Of a stretch of DNA of 64,000 nucleotides, positions 1-8,076 are shown one piece after another. The notes below the pieces were generated by a model. It had not been told where the DNA came from and searched no databases. It worked only from the letters and a program-made list of their open reading frames with translations. The DNA is taken from NCBI GenBank assembly GCA_964291465.2, contig OZ219934.1:1-64000 (forward strand). The letters are read 5' to 3'. A program made the translations under genes and the position numbers. This DNA comes from JAGWBJ01 sp964291465. Lineage in GTDB: Bacteria > Chloroflexota > Dehalococcoidia > Lucifugimonadales > JAGWBF01. How positions within the stretch are numbered: position 1 is the stretch's first letter; each line of letters starts with the position of its first letter.

Positions 1-1
1 G

Positions 2-172
2 ACCCCGGGCATCTCAGAGACGCTGGACTGGGCCTCGGCCGTGGTCATGCTGCACCGGGACCGGCTGGACCGGGAGACGGTGGAGCAGACCCTCGGCTGC
101 CTGGTGAAGGACGCCGACGACCTGCGCCTGTTCCGGGAAGCCCCCCTGGAAGAGATGCTGGCCCGGGCCTGA
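2..172 (+). CDS. MoxR-type AAA+ ATPase, C-terminal fragment
   Basis: The window opens inside this gene, and only the last 56 codons are present, ending at a TGA. The peptide starts TPGISETLDWASAVV. The G-I-S-E-T-L-D-W block is characteristic of the lid near the C-terminus of MoxR/CoxD-type AAA+ ATPases, which act as chaperones that load cofactors or remodel enzymes together with a VWA-domain partner. The next gene, 13 bp downstream on the same strand, encodes such a VWA protein, so the two form the usual MoxR-VWA pair. The Walker motifs lie outside the window. The family call is good; the client enzyme is unknown. Confidence 0.8.
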   Translation, partial: TPGISETLDWASAVVMLHRDRLDRETVEQTLGCLVKDADDLRLFREAPLEEMLARA

Positions 173-185
173 GACGGCCCAGAAC

Positions 186-1364
186 ATGGCAGGCCGGGAC
201 GGGGACGAAGGGACACCCCCCGTGACTGTCGAGGAGGTACACCACCCCTCGGACCTGGTCTCCCACACGGTGCGCTTCTGCCGCGCCCTCAGGGACCGGG
301 GCCTCCTGGTTAGCGCCGGCGAGACGGCCGCGGCCCTCCGGGGCCTGGCCCTGGTGGACGTCATGGACCGGGAACAGGTCTATTGGTGCCTGCGCGCTCT
401 GCTGGTGTCCCGGCCCCACGAAGTGCCCGCCTTCGACGAGTGCTTCCACGCCTTCTGGACCCTCCGGAGCCCGGACGCCGGTCCGGACGCGGGCACGCCG
501 GCGCCGGCCAGGGCCGGGCCCATGGTCCCCACCAGGTACAGATTGGGCGCCGGAGACGGCTCCCAGTCCGGCCGGGACGGCCCCTCGGTGGGCATACTCC
601 GCACCGGGGCCAGCCCCCGGGAGGTGTCGGGCCGGCCCGACCTGACGGTGTTCCGCAGGGACCGGCTGGACGAGGTCTTCCACCTGGCGGCCCGCCTGGT
701 GCGGGCCCTGCCGTCCAGGCCCGGCCGGCGCCGCAAGCCCCACCGCAGGAAGGGGACGCCGGACCTGCGGAGGGCCATCCGCATGAGCCTCCATCACGGC
801 GGAGACCTCATCGACGTCCCCAGGAGGCGGCGGGCGCCCAGGGTGCCCCGGCTGCTCGTCCTGCTGGACGGCAGCGGCTCCATGGAGCGTTACGCCAACC
901 TGCTGCTCCAGCTCGTCTACGCCCTGGGGCAGCGGGCGGGCCGCATCGAGACCTTCGTGTTCACCACGTCCCTGACCCGGGTCACCCGGCAGCTCAGGGC
1001 CCCCTCCTTCGGGGAGGCCATGGCCAGGGTCGGCGAGCAGGTGTCCCACTGGTCGGGAGGCACCCGCATCGGAGAGTGCCTGGCCACGCTGAACCGGGAC
1101 CACGCCCACCTTCTGGACCGGAGCACCTCGGTGGTGCTGCTGAGCGACGGGTGGGAGACAGGGAAGCCGGAGGCGCTGGCAGAGGAGCTCGGCAGGATAA
1201 AGCGCAGGGTGCGCCGGCTGGTCTGGCTGAACCCGCTCATGGGCACTCCCGGCTACGAGCCCCTTACCGTGGGCCTCCAGGCGGCCCGCCCCCACGTGGA
1301 CGTCTTCGCCTCGGCCATGGACCTGGAGCACCTGAAGCGGCTGCCGCGTGTCTTGAGGGCCTGA
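186..1364 (+). CDS. VWA-domain protein, CoxE-like
   Basis: This 392-residue protein has a C-terminal von Willebrand A domain. The metal-ion-dependent adhesion site is complete: D-G-S-G-S after the hydrophobic strand VLLVLLD, a threonine in GGTRIGE, and an aspartate in LLSDGWETG. The N-terminal half is typical of CoxE family proteins, with an arginine-rich stretch near residues 175-200. With MoxR ATPases such proteins assemble or activate metalloenzymes, as CoxD/CoxE do for CO dehydrogenase; that client is not in view here. The gene follows the MoxR fragment after 13 bp, so the two are probably cotranscribed. The ATG at 186 has no clear ribosome site, and a GTG at 222 is an alternative. Confidence 0.82.
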   Translation: MAGRDGDEGTPPVTVEEVHHPSDLVSHTVRFCRALRDRGLLVSAGETAAALRGLALVDVMDREQVYWCLRALLVSRPHEVPAFDECFHAFWTLRSPDAGPDAGTPAPARAGPMVPTRYRLGAGDGSQSGRDGPSVGILRTGASPREVSGRPDLTVFRRDRLDEVFHLAARLVRALPSRPGRRRKPHRRKGTPDLRRAIRMSLHHGGDLIDVPRRRRAPRVPRLLVLLDGSGSMERYANLLLQLVYALGQRAGRIETFVFTTSLTRVTRQLRAPSFGEAMARVGEQVSHWSGGTRIGECLATLNRDHAHLLDRSTSVVLLSDGWETGKPEALAEELGRIKRRVRRLVWLNPLMGTPGYEPLTVGLQAARPHVDVFASAMDLEHLKRLPRVLRA

Positions 1365-1374
1365 GCCGGTGCGG

Positions 1375-1403
1375 TTGTGAACCCCTCCGGCGGTCGGTAT
1401 ACT
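1375..1403 (+). promoter_or_regulatory. sigma-70 promoter of the aminotransferase gene
   Basis: A TTGTGA -35 box (1375-1380), a 17-bp spacer and a TATACT -10 box (1398-1403) lie between the VWA gene and the aminotransferase. The transcript would start near 1410, leaving a leader of about 87 nt. Confidence 0.7.
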
Positions 1404-1496
1404 ATCAGAAGCATTAGCGGCAACCCGGGCAGCAGGCTCGGGGGCGGCCCCACGGTCCACCGGGGCCGGAAACCAGGAAGATCGAGGAGGTGACCC

Positions 1497-2840
1497 ATGG
1501 CAGAGACGATCGCCGAAGCCTACGCGCGCAGGAACCCCAAGTCGGCCGAGCTGGCCCCGAAGTTCAAGGAGTTCTTCCCCTCGGGCGGGGCGGGCCACGA
1601 CGGCTACACGGGCTTCCCCTTTCCCCTGACCATTGCCAGGGGCCTGGGACCGCGCAAGTGGGACGTCGACGGCAACGAGTACATCGACTTTCACATGGGG
1701 TCGGCCTCCCTCCTCCTCGGCCACGCACACCCCCAGGTGGTGGAGGCCCTGGTAAACGCGGCCCCGGCAGGCTCCCACTACGGGGCCCCCGTGGAAGCGG
1801 CCCTGGAGTGGGGTGAAAAGGTGCATAACCTGATCCCCTGCGCCGACAAGATCCGGTTCGTCGCATCGGGAGGCGAGGCCACCATGTACGCCATGCGGGT
1901 GGCCCGGGCGCACACCGGCAAGAACAAGATCGTCCGCTGGCAGTCCCACTACCACGGCGCCCACGACTACGCCATGCCCGGGAACCTGGCCCCGTGGGAC
2001 GTGCCCGCCTCCACCGGCGTGCCCAGGGGCGCCATCGAGTCGGTGATCGTGCTGCCCCCCGACCTGAACGCGCTGGAGCGGGTGCTGGCCACGGACAACG
2101 ACGTGGCCGGGGTCATCACCGAGGGCTCCGGGGCCTCATACGGCACCGTGCCCCTCCCCGAGGGGTTCCTGGAGGGTGTCCGGAGGCTGACCAGCCAGTA
2201 CGGAGTGCTCATGATCCTGGACGAGGTGATCACCGGGTTCCGCTGGAGCCCCGGCGGCCTGCAGGGCAAGCTCGGCGTTGAACCGGACGTGTGCACCCTG
2301 GCGAAGATACTCACAGGCGGCCTGCCCGGCGGCGCGGTGGCCGGCAGGGAAGAGTTCATGCAGGTGATGAACCAGACCGGGGACTCGCACCACGACCGGC
2401 ACCAGAGGCTTCAGCACGGGGGCACCTTCAACGCCAACCCCTACTGCGCGGCCACGGGCAACGCCGCCCTGAGCATTGTCGCCACCGGCGAGATGCAGAA
2501 CAACGCCGACCGCGCGGCGGACCGGTTGCGCCGGGGAATGCGGGAGGTGGTGGACCGGTACGAGGTGGAGGCCTGCGTCTACGGGGAGTCCTCCACCTTC
2601 CACGTCTACTTCGGGGCCCGGTCCCTGGAGGGCCTGGACGCCAACCAGCTAAAGGCCATCCCCCCGCAGATAGCCAACAACTTCCGCCAGGCGCTGCAGG
2701 TACGCGGCATGGACATCATGTCCCGCACCAGCGGCGTTACCTCGGGCACCCACACGGACGAGGACATCGACCGGGCCCTGGATGCCTTCGACGGCGCCAT
2801 CAAGGCCATGATGGACGAGGGCCTCGTCCGCCATAGCTAG
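1497..2840 (+). CDS. Class III PLP aminotransferase, glutamate-1-semialdehyde aminomutase-like
   Basis: A 447-residue fold-type I PLP enzyme. K270 in the block LAKILTGGLPGG is the expected Schiff-base lysine, DEVITGF carries the pyridine-binding aspartate, and GGEATMYAMRVAR is the phosphate-binding segment. The overall pattern is closest to glutamate-1-semialdehyde 2,1-aminomutases and their amino-acid transaminase relatives. The start is fixed by GAGGAGG seven bases upstream of the ATG and by a consensus promoter at 1375-1403. No other haem-pathway gene is nearby, so a role as a general amino- or keto-acid transaminase is at least as likely as HemL. The gene is monocistronic and ends in a GC-rich hairpin. 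Confidence 0.85.
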   Translation: MAETIAEAYARRNPKSAELAPKFKEFFPSGGAGHDGYTGFPFPLTIARGLGPRKWDVDGNEYIDFHMGSASLLLGHAHPQVVEALVNAAPAGSHYGAPVEAALEWGEKVHNLIPCADKIRFVASGGEATMYAMRVARAHTGKNKIVRWQSHYHGAHDYAMPGNLAPWDVPASTGVPRGAIESVIVLPPDLNALERVLATDNDVAGVITEGSGASYGTVPLPEGFLEGVRRLTSQYGVLMILDEVITGFRWSPGGLQGKLGVEPDVCTLAKILTGGLPGGAVAGREEFMQVMNQTGDSHHDRHQRLQHGGTFNANPYCAATGNAALSIVATGEMQNNADRAADRLRRGMREVVDRYEVEACVYGESSTFHVYFGARSLEGLDANQLKAIPPQIANNFRQALQVRGMDIMSRTSGVTSGTHTDEDIDRALDAFDGAIKAMMDEGLVRHS

Positions 2841-2861
2841 GCGCCCCAGCCGGTAAGACGC

Positions 2862-2902
2862 GGCGGCCGCGGAGAACCCACCCGGACACCTCCGCGGCCG
2901 CC
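2862..2902 (+). terminator. GC-rich hairpin after the aminotransferase
   Basis: A perfect 12-bp stem (GGCGGCCGCGGA at 2862-2873 with TCCGCGGCCGCC at 2891-2902) and a 17-nt loop begin 22 bp after the stop codon. No T tract follows, so it may act as a Rho-assisted terminator or 3'-end stabiliser rather than a classic intrinsic terminator. Confidence 0.55.
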
Positions 2903-2958
2903 TACGTCAGGCCCGCTCGACCTGTCAGTCCAAGCCGCTGGCGGGGAATCACCCAACC

Positions 2959-2996
2959 CGTCGTCCCGGCGTAGGCCTGGACCCCAGGGGTGGGGA
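2959..2996 (+). repeat. Dispersed repeat A, copy 1
   Basis: The sequence begins CGTCGTCCCGGCGTAGGCC and ends CCCCAGGGGTGGGGA. It matches, in reverse complement, copies at 3257-3295 and 63089-63128. Such short palindrome-containing elements are common between genes in metagenome-derived Chloroflexota and other environmental genomes. Confidence 0.6.
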
Positions 2997-3256
2997 GGGG
3001 CCTCCCGCACAACTTGTCGTTGCGACGAAGATAGGCTCTCGGCATCCGTCCGTCACCCCCGCAAAGGCACACGTTGTGCAACGCCCTTTGGCATCTGTCC
3101 TCTGAACTGCGCGCCTAAGTGTCATTTCGCCTCATGGTCCCCTTCGTGTCACTCCCGCGGCATAGCGCGGTCGTTGTGGGGCGCCTGAGATTGCTCGCCT
3201 GCGGCTCGGAATGGCATGTTGGGGGAATGACATATTGGGGGGCACGGAACGCACAG

Positions 3257-3295
3257 CCCCCACCCCTGGGATTCCGGCCTTCGCCGGAAAGACGG
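3257..3295 (-). repeat. Dispersed repeat A, copy 2 (inverted)
   Basis: Read on the minus strand this is CCGTCTTTCCGGCGAAGGCC followed by GGAATCCCAGGGGTGGGGG, the same element as 2959-2996 in opposite orientation. With copy 1 it brackets about 260 bp that has no gene. Confidence 0.6.
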
Positions 3296-3400
3296 CGGGG
3301 AGTGATCCGCGATTGCCGCCAGGATACCGAGCCACGACGGGGCGGGGCCGCAATCCCCGTCCCCGGATGCGGGGTCGCGACGCTGGAAGGGCGCCAGGTG

Positions 3401-4915
3401 CTACAGGCTCTGCCAGTCGGCCTGCTGCTCGAAGGCGTGGGCGGCCCGTAACACCGTCCCGTCGTCGAAGCGCTTGCCGACCAGCATCAGCCCCACGGGG
3501 AGGCCGTCGACCTTGCCGCAGGGGACGGAGATGGCCGGGTGGCCGGTCATGTCGAAGGGCGCCGTGTTGTTCAGCATGTCCCAGCCATGGGTGAGGAGGC
3601 CGACGATGTCCACATCGGGGTCGTACTCGTGGGCCGTCATCGGCGTCGTGGGCATGGCCAGGACATCCACCTGCTCCAGCAGCCGGTCGTAGCTGGCGCG
3701 GAGCCAGGGACGCAGGTTCTGGGCCTTGGCGTACATGCTGCCGTGGTACCTCTCGGCCATGTAGCTGCCGATTAGGAGGATCATCTTCACAGTCGGCGGA
3801 AAGTCGTCGGCCTGGGCCCGGCGGGACTTACCCAGGGTCTGGACCAGGCTGGAGTTGTAGAGCCCCTGCCAGTGGTACCCCATCCCGTTGGTCCGCAGGT
3901 AGGCGGTAGCGCCCTCGGGCACCAGGCCCCAGACGATGCCCCGTGCCTCCAGGTGGGCCCGGTTGGACACCGCAGTGACCTGGGCGCCGGCGTCCCCCAG
4001 CACCTTCAGCGCCTTGCGGACGCACTCGTCCACGGCGGGGTCCGACTCCTTGAGCCCGAACCCCTCTCCGAGGACGCCGACCCGGAGGCCTGCGCCGCCG
4101 AGGGCCATCATCTCGGTGTAAGGCTGGACCGTGACCTCACCCTGGCGGGGGTCCAACGGGTCCTTGCCCGCGATCACCTCCATGGTCAGGGCCGAGTCGG
4201 CCACCGTCCGGGACATGGGTCCGGCGTGGTCGAAGGTGCCGTCGATCCCGGCTATGCCCGTGTACGGGACCAACCCGTGGGTCGGTTTGTGCCCCACCAC
4301 GCCGCACCACGAGGCGGGGATGCGGATGGAGCCGCCCTGGTCACCGCCGATAGTGATGTCTATGTCGTCGTAGTACAACGCAGCTCCCGAGCCCCCCGAG
4401 GAGCCGCCCGCCAGGTGGTCCGTGTTATGGGGGTTGCGGGTGGGCCCGTGGGCGCTGGTGTCGCCGGCGCCGGAGAAGGCGAAGTTGTCCAGGTTCAGGG
4501 TGGCGACGATCTCGGCCCCCGCGTCCAGGAGCCAGGTCACGATGGTGGCGTCGGTGTCGGCCGTATACCCCTCCAACACCAGCGACGCGCAGGTCATGGG
4601 CATGCCCGCCACGCAGATGTTGTTCTTCAGGCCGAACCTCTTGCCTGCCAGCTTCCCCGAGGCAGCGCCCTTGAGGACGCACCTCCGCACGATGGCGTTG
4701 AAGGGGTCGTCGGACCTGGACGGCTTGTACCCGGCGTCGCGCTCCCGGTACTTGAGGGGCGCCGGCGGCAGCGGGATCCGCTCCAGGACCTCGTAGTCGG
4801 CGAAGAGCCTGGGCAGCAGGTCCTGGAACTGCTCCAGCTCGTCGTCGCTCAGCTCGAAGTGGTTCTCCTCCGCCAGCCTCAGCAGGTCCTCTTCGGTGGG
4901 AATACGGAAGGGCAT
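3401..4915 (-). CDS. Amidase signature family hydrolase
   Basis: A 504-residue amidase-signature enzyme that hydrolyses carboxamide or related bonds with a Ser-cisSer-Lys triad. Visible pieces are K97 in FGLKNNICV, the glycine-serine motif GGSSGGS at 170-176 (cis-Ser about S172) and the nucleophile S196 in GDQGGSIRIP. It is longer than a minimal amidase because of an N-terminal helical region, as in many stand-alone amidases. The chosen ATG follows AAGGAGG by six bases; the frame stays open far upstream but has no better start. It is the last gene of the minus-strand run behind thiolase and DUF35, from which 116 bp separate it. GatA is unlikely because gatB and gatC are absent. Confidence 0.85.
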   Translation of the reverse strand: MPFRIPTEEDLLRLAEENHFELSDDELEQFQDLLPRLFADYEVLERIPLPPAPLKYRERDAGYKPSRSDDPFNAIVRRCVLKGAASGKLAGKRFGLKNNICVAGMPMTCASLVLEGYTADTDATIVTWLLDAGAEIVATLNLDNFAFSGAGDTSAHGPTRNPHNTDHLAGGSSGGSGAALYYDDIDITIGGDQGGSIRIPASWCGVVGHKPTHGLVPYTGIAGIDGTFDHAGPMSRTVADSALTMEVIAGKDPLDPRQGEVTVQPYTEMMALGGAGLRVGVLGEGFGLKESDPAVDECVRKALKVLGDAGAQVTAVSNRAHLEARGIVWGLVPEGATAYLRTNGMGYHWQGLYNSSLVQTLGKSRRAQADDFPPTVKMILLIGSYMAERYHGSMYAKAQNLRPWLRASYDRLLEQVDVLAMPTTPMTAHEYDPDVDIVGLLTHGWDMLNNTAPFDMTGHPAISVPCGKVDGLPVGLMLVGKRFDDGTVLRAAHAFEQQADWQSL

Positions 4916-5031
4916 GGCCCCACCTCCTTCGCGTCTATGGGAGCGTCCATTGGTAGCGCGTATGGCCGGCCGAGACCCGGAGAGGCATGGCAACCGTCGC
5001 CGGGTCGTCCCGGCCTTGATGCCTGACGACC

Positions 5032-6183
5032 CTACTTTTTCAGGATATGGATGGTGGTTATCTCGCCGGCCCCGGAACAGTGGGCGAGGCCGACCCGGGG
5101 GTCCGACACCTGCCTGGCCCCCGCCTCTCCTCTGAGCTGGGTAACGATCTCGTGGATCATCCGGACTCCCGACGCCCCGAAGGGATGTCCCATGGCCAGG
5201 AGGCCTCCGTCGGTGTTGGTGGGTATGTCCCCCGCCAGGCCGGTGCGTCCCTCGCGGGTGGCGACCCAGGCCTCGCCCAGGGGCACCACCCCCAGCGCCT
5301 CGAGCTGCTGGAGCTCGCCGATGGTGGCAGCGTCGTGGACCTGGATGACGTCCACGTCCTCGGGCCCCAGGCCCGCCATCTCGTAGGCCTGGGCCGCCGC
5401 GTCCTCTCCCTTGTAGGGGTTCAGTGCCGGATGGTCGGCGCCCCGGGGGCTGTAGGTGCCGGTGCTCAGGGCCGCCGCCGCCACGGTCACCGCCCGCCGA
5501 TGGTCCGGCGCCAGGCCGTCGATGGCGTCCCGGGCGCACAGGACCGCCGCCGCGGCCCCCTCGCTGGTGGGACAGCACTGGTACAGGGTGAGGGGGTCGG
5601 CGATGGGCCGGGACTCCAGTACGTCGGCCAGGGTGAAGGTCTTGTTGTACTGGGCGTAGGGGTTCAGGGCCGCGTTGTCGTGGGCCTTGACCGACACCTG
5701 GGCCACGGCCTCGATGGGCGCGCCAAACTCCTCCATGTAGCGCCGGGTGCGCAGGGCGTATCCCGCCATCATGTGGTCGGCGCCGAGGAACCGCTCGGGG
5801 CTGTCCTCGGCGGTGACAGTAACCGGGCCCCTGGGCACCTTCTCGGCTCCGAAGGCCAGGGCGACGTCGTAGAGGCCGGTGGCTATGCCCCAGTAGGCCT
5901 GCCAGAAGGCGGTGGAACCGCTGGAGCAGGCGTTCTCCACGTTGATGATGGGGATTCCGGTGAGGCCGAGCTCCCGGAGGGCCGCCTCGCCCAGGGACAT
6001 CCCCTGGTAGTAGACATGCCCGAAGTAGGCGATCTGCACCGCCTGCCAGCCGATGCCGGCGTCCTGCAGGGAGGCCGCCACTGCCTCCCTGGCAAGCTGG
6101 GGCAGGTCCTTCTCAGGGAACCTGCCGAAGGGGTGCAGGCCCACCCCCAGCACTGCGACCTCCCGGTGGCTCATGGCGCTCAT
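5032..6183 (-). CDS. Thiolase-family protein (acetyl-CoA acetyltransferase / lipid-transfer type)
   Basis: A 383-residue thiolase-fold protein. The nucleophilic cysteine is C86 in ENACSSGS; a C-terminal HCSGAGE supplies the second catalytic cysteine region, and GHPFGASG is the conserved histidine loop. This arrangement is typical of SCP-x/thiolase-like enzymes that pair with a DUF35 zinc-ribbon/OB-fold protein to make an acyl-CoA ligating or cleaving complex. The DUF35 gene is immediately upstream (36 bp), which supports that pairing. The ATG at 6183 has GAGG eight bases upstream; a second in-frame ATG lies three codons in. The acyl substrate cannot be told from sequence. Confidence 0.85.
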   Translation of the reverse strand: MSAMSHREVAVLGVGLHPFGRFPEKDLPQLAREAVAASLQDAGIGWQAVQIAYFGHVYYQGMSLGEAALRELGLTGIPIINVENACSSGSTAFWQAYWGIATGLYDVALAFGAEKVPRGPVTVTAEDSPERFLGADHMMAGYALRTRRYMEEFGAPIEAVAQVSVKAHDNAALNPYAQYNKTFTLADVLESRPIADPLTLYQCCPTSEGAAAAVLCARDAIDGLAPDHRRAVTVAAAALSTGTYSPRGADHPALNPYKGEDAAAQAYEMAGLGPEDVDVIQVHDAATIGELQQLEALGVVPLGEAWVATREGRTGLAGDIPTNTDGGLLAMGHPFGASGVRMIHEIVTQLRGEAGARQVSDPRVGLAHCSGAGEITTIHILKK

Positions 6184-6219
6184 CTTACCGTCCTCGTTCT
6201 GCCGGGCATCCGCCGGAGG

Positions 6220-6651
6220 CTACCCGCCGACGGCGGGCCTCCACGCGTAGACCAGCGACTGGGTCCCGTCCTCGTCCTCGGTCGCCACCTGGGTGGTGAG
6301 CTCCAGGGCCATGCCGAGACGCAGGCGCTCGGGCGGGCATTCCACGACCCGGCACAGCACGTGGGGGCCCTGGGGCAGCTCCACCTGCCCCAGGGCGTAG
6401 GGCACGTCGCCCTTCCAGCCCGGGGGAGGCACGCGGACTATGGTGTAGCTGTAGAGGGTGCCCCTGGCGCCCAGCTCGACCGCCTCCAGGTCCCGGTTGG
6501 AGCAGCTCCGACAGAAAAACACGTCGCCGAAGAAGTGCTCGTTGCAACGACGACACCGCCACCCCAGAAGCACCGCCCGGGCGCCCCCTTCATCGAGGAG
6601 CCGGAGGCGGTCCGGGAGGGCTGAAACGCGGCTGACTGCTCCGGGTGGCAT
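6220..6651 (-). CDS. DUF35 zinc-ribbon / OB-fold acyl-CoA-associated protein
   Basis: A 143-residue protein with an N-terminal rubredoxin-like zinc ribbon (C-R-R-C near residue 33 and C-R-S-C fifteen residues on) followed by an OB-fold (LYSYTIVRVPP, ALGQVELPQG). DUF35 proteins bind acyl-CoA and act as obligatory partners of thiolases such as the one encoded next. The frame is also open to 6711, but that start would overlap the preceding DUF2273 gene by 53 bp; the ATG at 6651 falls seven bases after its stop and fits the domain boundary. The ribosome site is weak, suggesting translation coupled to the gene upstream. Confidence 0.8.
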   Translation of the reverse strand: MPPGAVSRVSALPDRLRLLDEGGARAVLLGWRCRRCNEHFFGDVFFCRSCSNRDLEAVELGARGTLYSYTIVRVPPPGWKGDVPYALGQVELPQGPHVLCRVVECPPERLRLGMALELTTQVATEDEDGTQSLVYAWRPAVGG

Positions 6652-6658
6652 GTGCTCG

Positions 6659-6865
6659 TCAGCGGTCCCTGTCGCGGTTTCGGTTGGAGACGAAGCGCTC
6701 CAACATATCATCCACGGCGGGCAGCCCGCCGCCGGCGTACTTCCCCACGAGCCAGCCGCCGAAGATGAAGAGGGCGGTGAAGAAGGCGTCCAACGCCCCC
6801 TGCCATACGAAGACCACGCCGATGACGGCGCCCAGGGCCGCTCCGAATATCTGCGGTCTGCCCAT
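6659..6865 (-). CDS. DUF2273 small integral membrane protein
   Basis: A 68-residue protein made of two adjacent hydrophobic helices (about residues 5-25 and 27-45), with a glycine-rich turn and a charged C-terminal tail ending NRNRDRDR. The size, the pattern ALGAVIGVVFVWQGALDAFF and the position after amaP match the DUF2273 family, which travels with Asp23 and AmaP in Gram-positive-type bacteria. It probably sits in the cytoplasmic membrane and helps anchor the Asp23 layer. It starts 18 bp after the amaP stop. No strong ribosome site is visible. Confidence 0.75.
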   Translation of the reverse strand: MGRPQIFGAALGAVIGVVFVWQGALDAFFTALFIFGGWLVGKYAGGGLPAVDDMLERFVSNRNRDRDR

Positions 6866-6883
6866 TTCTCTGCCTAAGGCCGC

Positions 6884-7498
6884 CTAGGAGGCGATCAGCC
6901 TCCCCTCTTCCCCACGGTCGAACTTGCAGTGGACGTCCACCAGCATCACGACCAAGCCGGTGAGCCTCTCCACCGCCTCCTTGATGCGTGTCTGGAGGTC
7001 ATCGCTGATCTCCTGGGTGCTGCTGCCCAGGACCAGCCTGGGATAGCAGGTGATGGTGACTCTCGAGGGACCGACGCCGCGGCGGCCGCCCCTCCGCAGC
7101 TTGACCTTGCAGCGCAAGGAGTTCACGTTCCGGTTGACGATGCCGGTGCGTTCGGCCAGGAGCCGGACGCTGTCGATGTCGATGGTGGAGCCGCCCTCGG
7201 GGGCGTTCTCGATGAGCAGCGGCCGCCGCCTTCTGAAGAGGGGGCTCGCCTCCAGGAGCATGAAGCCCAGCATCGCCACGGAGACACCGATGCCCACCCC
7301 CAGGGTGACGTTGTAGGACGCGCCCTTGAAACCGGCCAGGCCGTCGAGCTGGTCGTAGAACCAGGAGCTCGAACCCGAGCCTCCGGGAAGGAAGTCCGGG
7401 TCCAGCGCCCTGGTGACTGCCAGGCACACGACCACAGCCGAGACCAGAACCAGGACGGCGACGAGCAAGACCAGTAGACGATTGAGGCGGTCTATCAT
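6884..7498 (-). CDS. amaP: Alkaline shock response membrane anchor protein AmaP
   Basis: A 204-residue protein with an N-terminal transmembrane helix (about residues 6-29), a second hydrophobic helix near 60-78, then a basic RRRR stop-transfer and a cytoplasmic alpha/beta domain. This is the AmaP plan. In Staphylococcus aureus AmaP tethers Asp23 to the membrane (established for the family; inferred here). Start: GAGGTG eight bases upstream of the ATG. It lies 87 bp downstream of the second asp23-like gene, and that gap contains a strong hairpin (7511-7542) that could lower its expression relative to the Asp23 proteins. Confidence 0.8.
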   Translation of the reverse strand: MIDRLNRLLVLLVAVLVLVSAVVVCLAVTRALDPDFLPGGSGSSSWFYDQLDGLAGFKGASYNVTLGVGIGVSVAMLGFMLLEASPLFRRRRPLLIENAPEGGSTIDIDSVRLLAERTGIVNRNVNSLRCKVKLRRGGRRGVGPSRVTITCYPRLVLGSSTQEISDDLQTRIKEAVERLTGLVVMLVDVHCKFDRGEEGRLIAS

Positions 7499-7510
7499 AT
7501 GCAGTCACCT

Positions 7511-7542
7511 CTGAGGGGCATGCCCTTCGGCATACCCCTCAG
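7511..7542 (-). promoter_or_regulatory. Intercistronic hairpin between asp23-like gene and amaP
   Basis: CTGAGGGG-C-ATGCC (7511-7524), loop CTTC, then GGCAT-A-CCCCTCAG (7529-7542) make a 14-position stem with one mismatch. No T run follows in the transcribed (minus) direction, so a partial terminator or RNA-processing/stability element is more likely than a full terminator. Confidence 0.5.
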
Positions 7543-7585
7543 ACCAGGGACTCAGCCAGGGACCGCCGGCGGCGGCCCTGCGGGG

Positions 7586-8020
7586 TTACTCGACCCTCCC
7601 GGGCATCCTCTCGGGGAACTCGATGCCGACGACATCCACGTTGATCTCCTTGGCCACCAGACCACAGAGGGTCAGCAGCCGCGCTGCGACGTTATGACGC
7701 ACCTCCACCACCGTCTCGGGGATGCTGTACCCGTACAGGACCCGGAGGTCGATGTCCAATATCGCCTCCCGCCGGCCCGCCTCCACACCGACTCCCCGCG
7801 CCCGCTCCTCGCGTCCGCCCACCCGCTCGGCGATGGCCGCGCGGATGCTGGAGGTACCCAGGGACGCTACTCCCTCCACCTCCCTGGCGGCGACTCCCGC
7901 GATGGCGGCGATCACCTCGTCCTGGATGTCCGTCTCGCCCCCGACCTCGATCTCCTCCAGCTTCGCCAGGTCTTCCATCCGGGCTGCCATCTCTTGCTCT
8001 TTGATCCTCTCTGGTGCCAT
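7586..8020 (-). CDS. Asp23/Gls24 family envelope stress protein (short paralogue)
   Basis: A 144-residue Asp23/Gls24 (DUF322) protein. The domain runs from about residue 30 (DIQDEVIAAIAGVAAREVEG) to the end, with the conserved block RLLTLCGLVAKEINVDVVGI. The C-terminal tail RMPGRVE is identical in the paralogue just upstream. Asp23 proteins are abundant cytoplasmic proteins that polymerise beneath the membrane and respond to envelope or alkaline stress. The ATG follows AAAGGAGG by nine bases; the frame is open further upstream into the other paralogue but without a better start. It is the second gene of the operon driven from 8764-8792. Confidence 0.88.
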   Translation of the reverse strand: MAPERIKEQEMAARMEDLAKLEEIEVGGETDIQDEVIAAIAGVAAREVEGVASLGTSSIRAAIAERVGGREERARGVGVEAGRREAILDIDLRVLYGYSIPETVVEVRHNVAARLLTLCGLVAKEINVDVVGIEFPERMPGRVE

Positions 8021-8076
8021 GTTGCTGGTCCTCCTTTCGACGAGAGTTAGCTCTCCGGCTTCGACGGGATGCCGGG

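Larger units (their letters stand above)
2841..3400. other. Gene-free tract with dispersed repeats
   Basis: This 560-bp stretch lies between the convergent aminotransferase and amidase genes. It contains the hairpin at 2862-2902 and two inverted copies of a dispersed repeat (2959-2996 and 3257-3295). A degraded relative of the CTCGCTCCGCTCGGAATGAC element lies near 3190-3220. Open frames across it follow the repeats and show no ribosome sites, so I see no gene. Confidence 0.6.

Noticed and set aside
45..1964. Long minus-strand open frames across the VWA and aminotransferase genes
   Set aside because: They are antisense shadows produced by high GC codon positions; composition is Gly/Pro/His/Arg rich, they lack motifs and ribosome sites, and they cross two real genes.
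3119..3594. Short frames in the 2.9-3.4 kb gap
   Set aside because: They are generated by the dispersed repeats, lack ribosome sites and end inside the amidase gene.
3401..5578. Extension of the amidase to 5578
   Set aside because: The extra N-terminal part is Arg/Gly/Pro rich, overlaps the thiolase antisense and ignores the strong AAGGAGG at the 4915 start.
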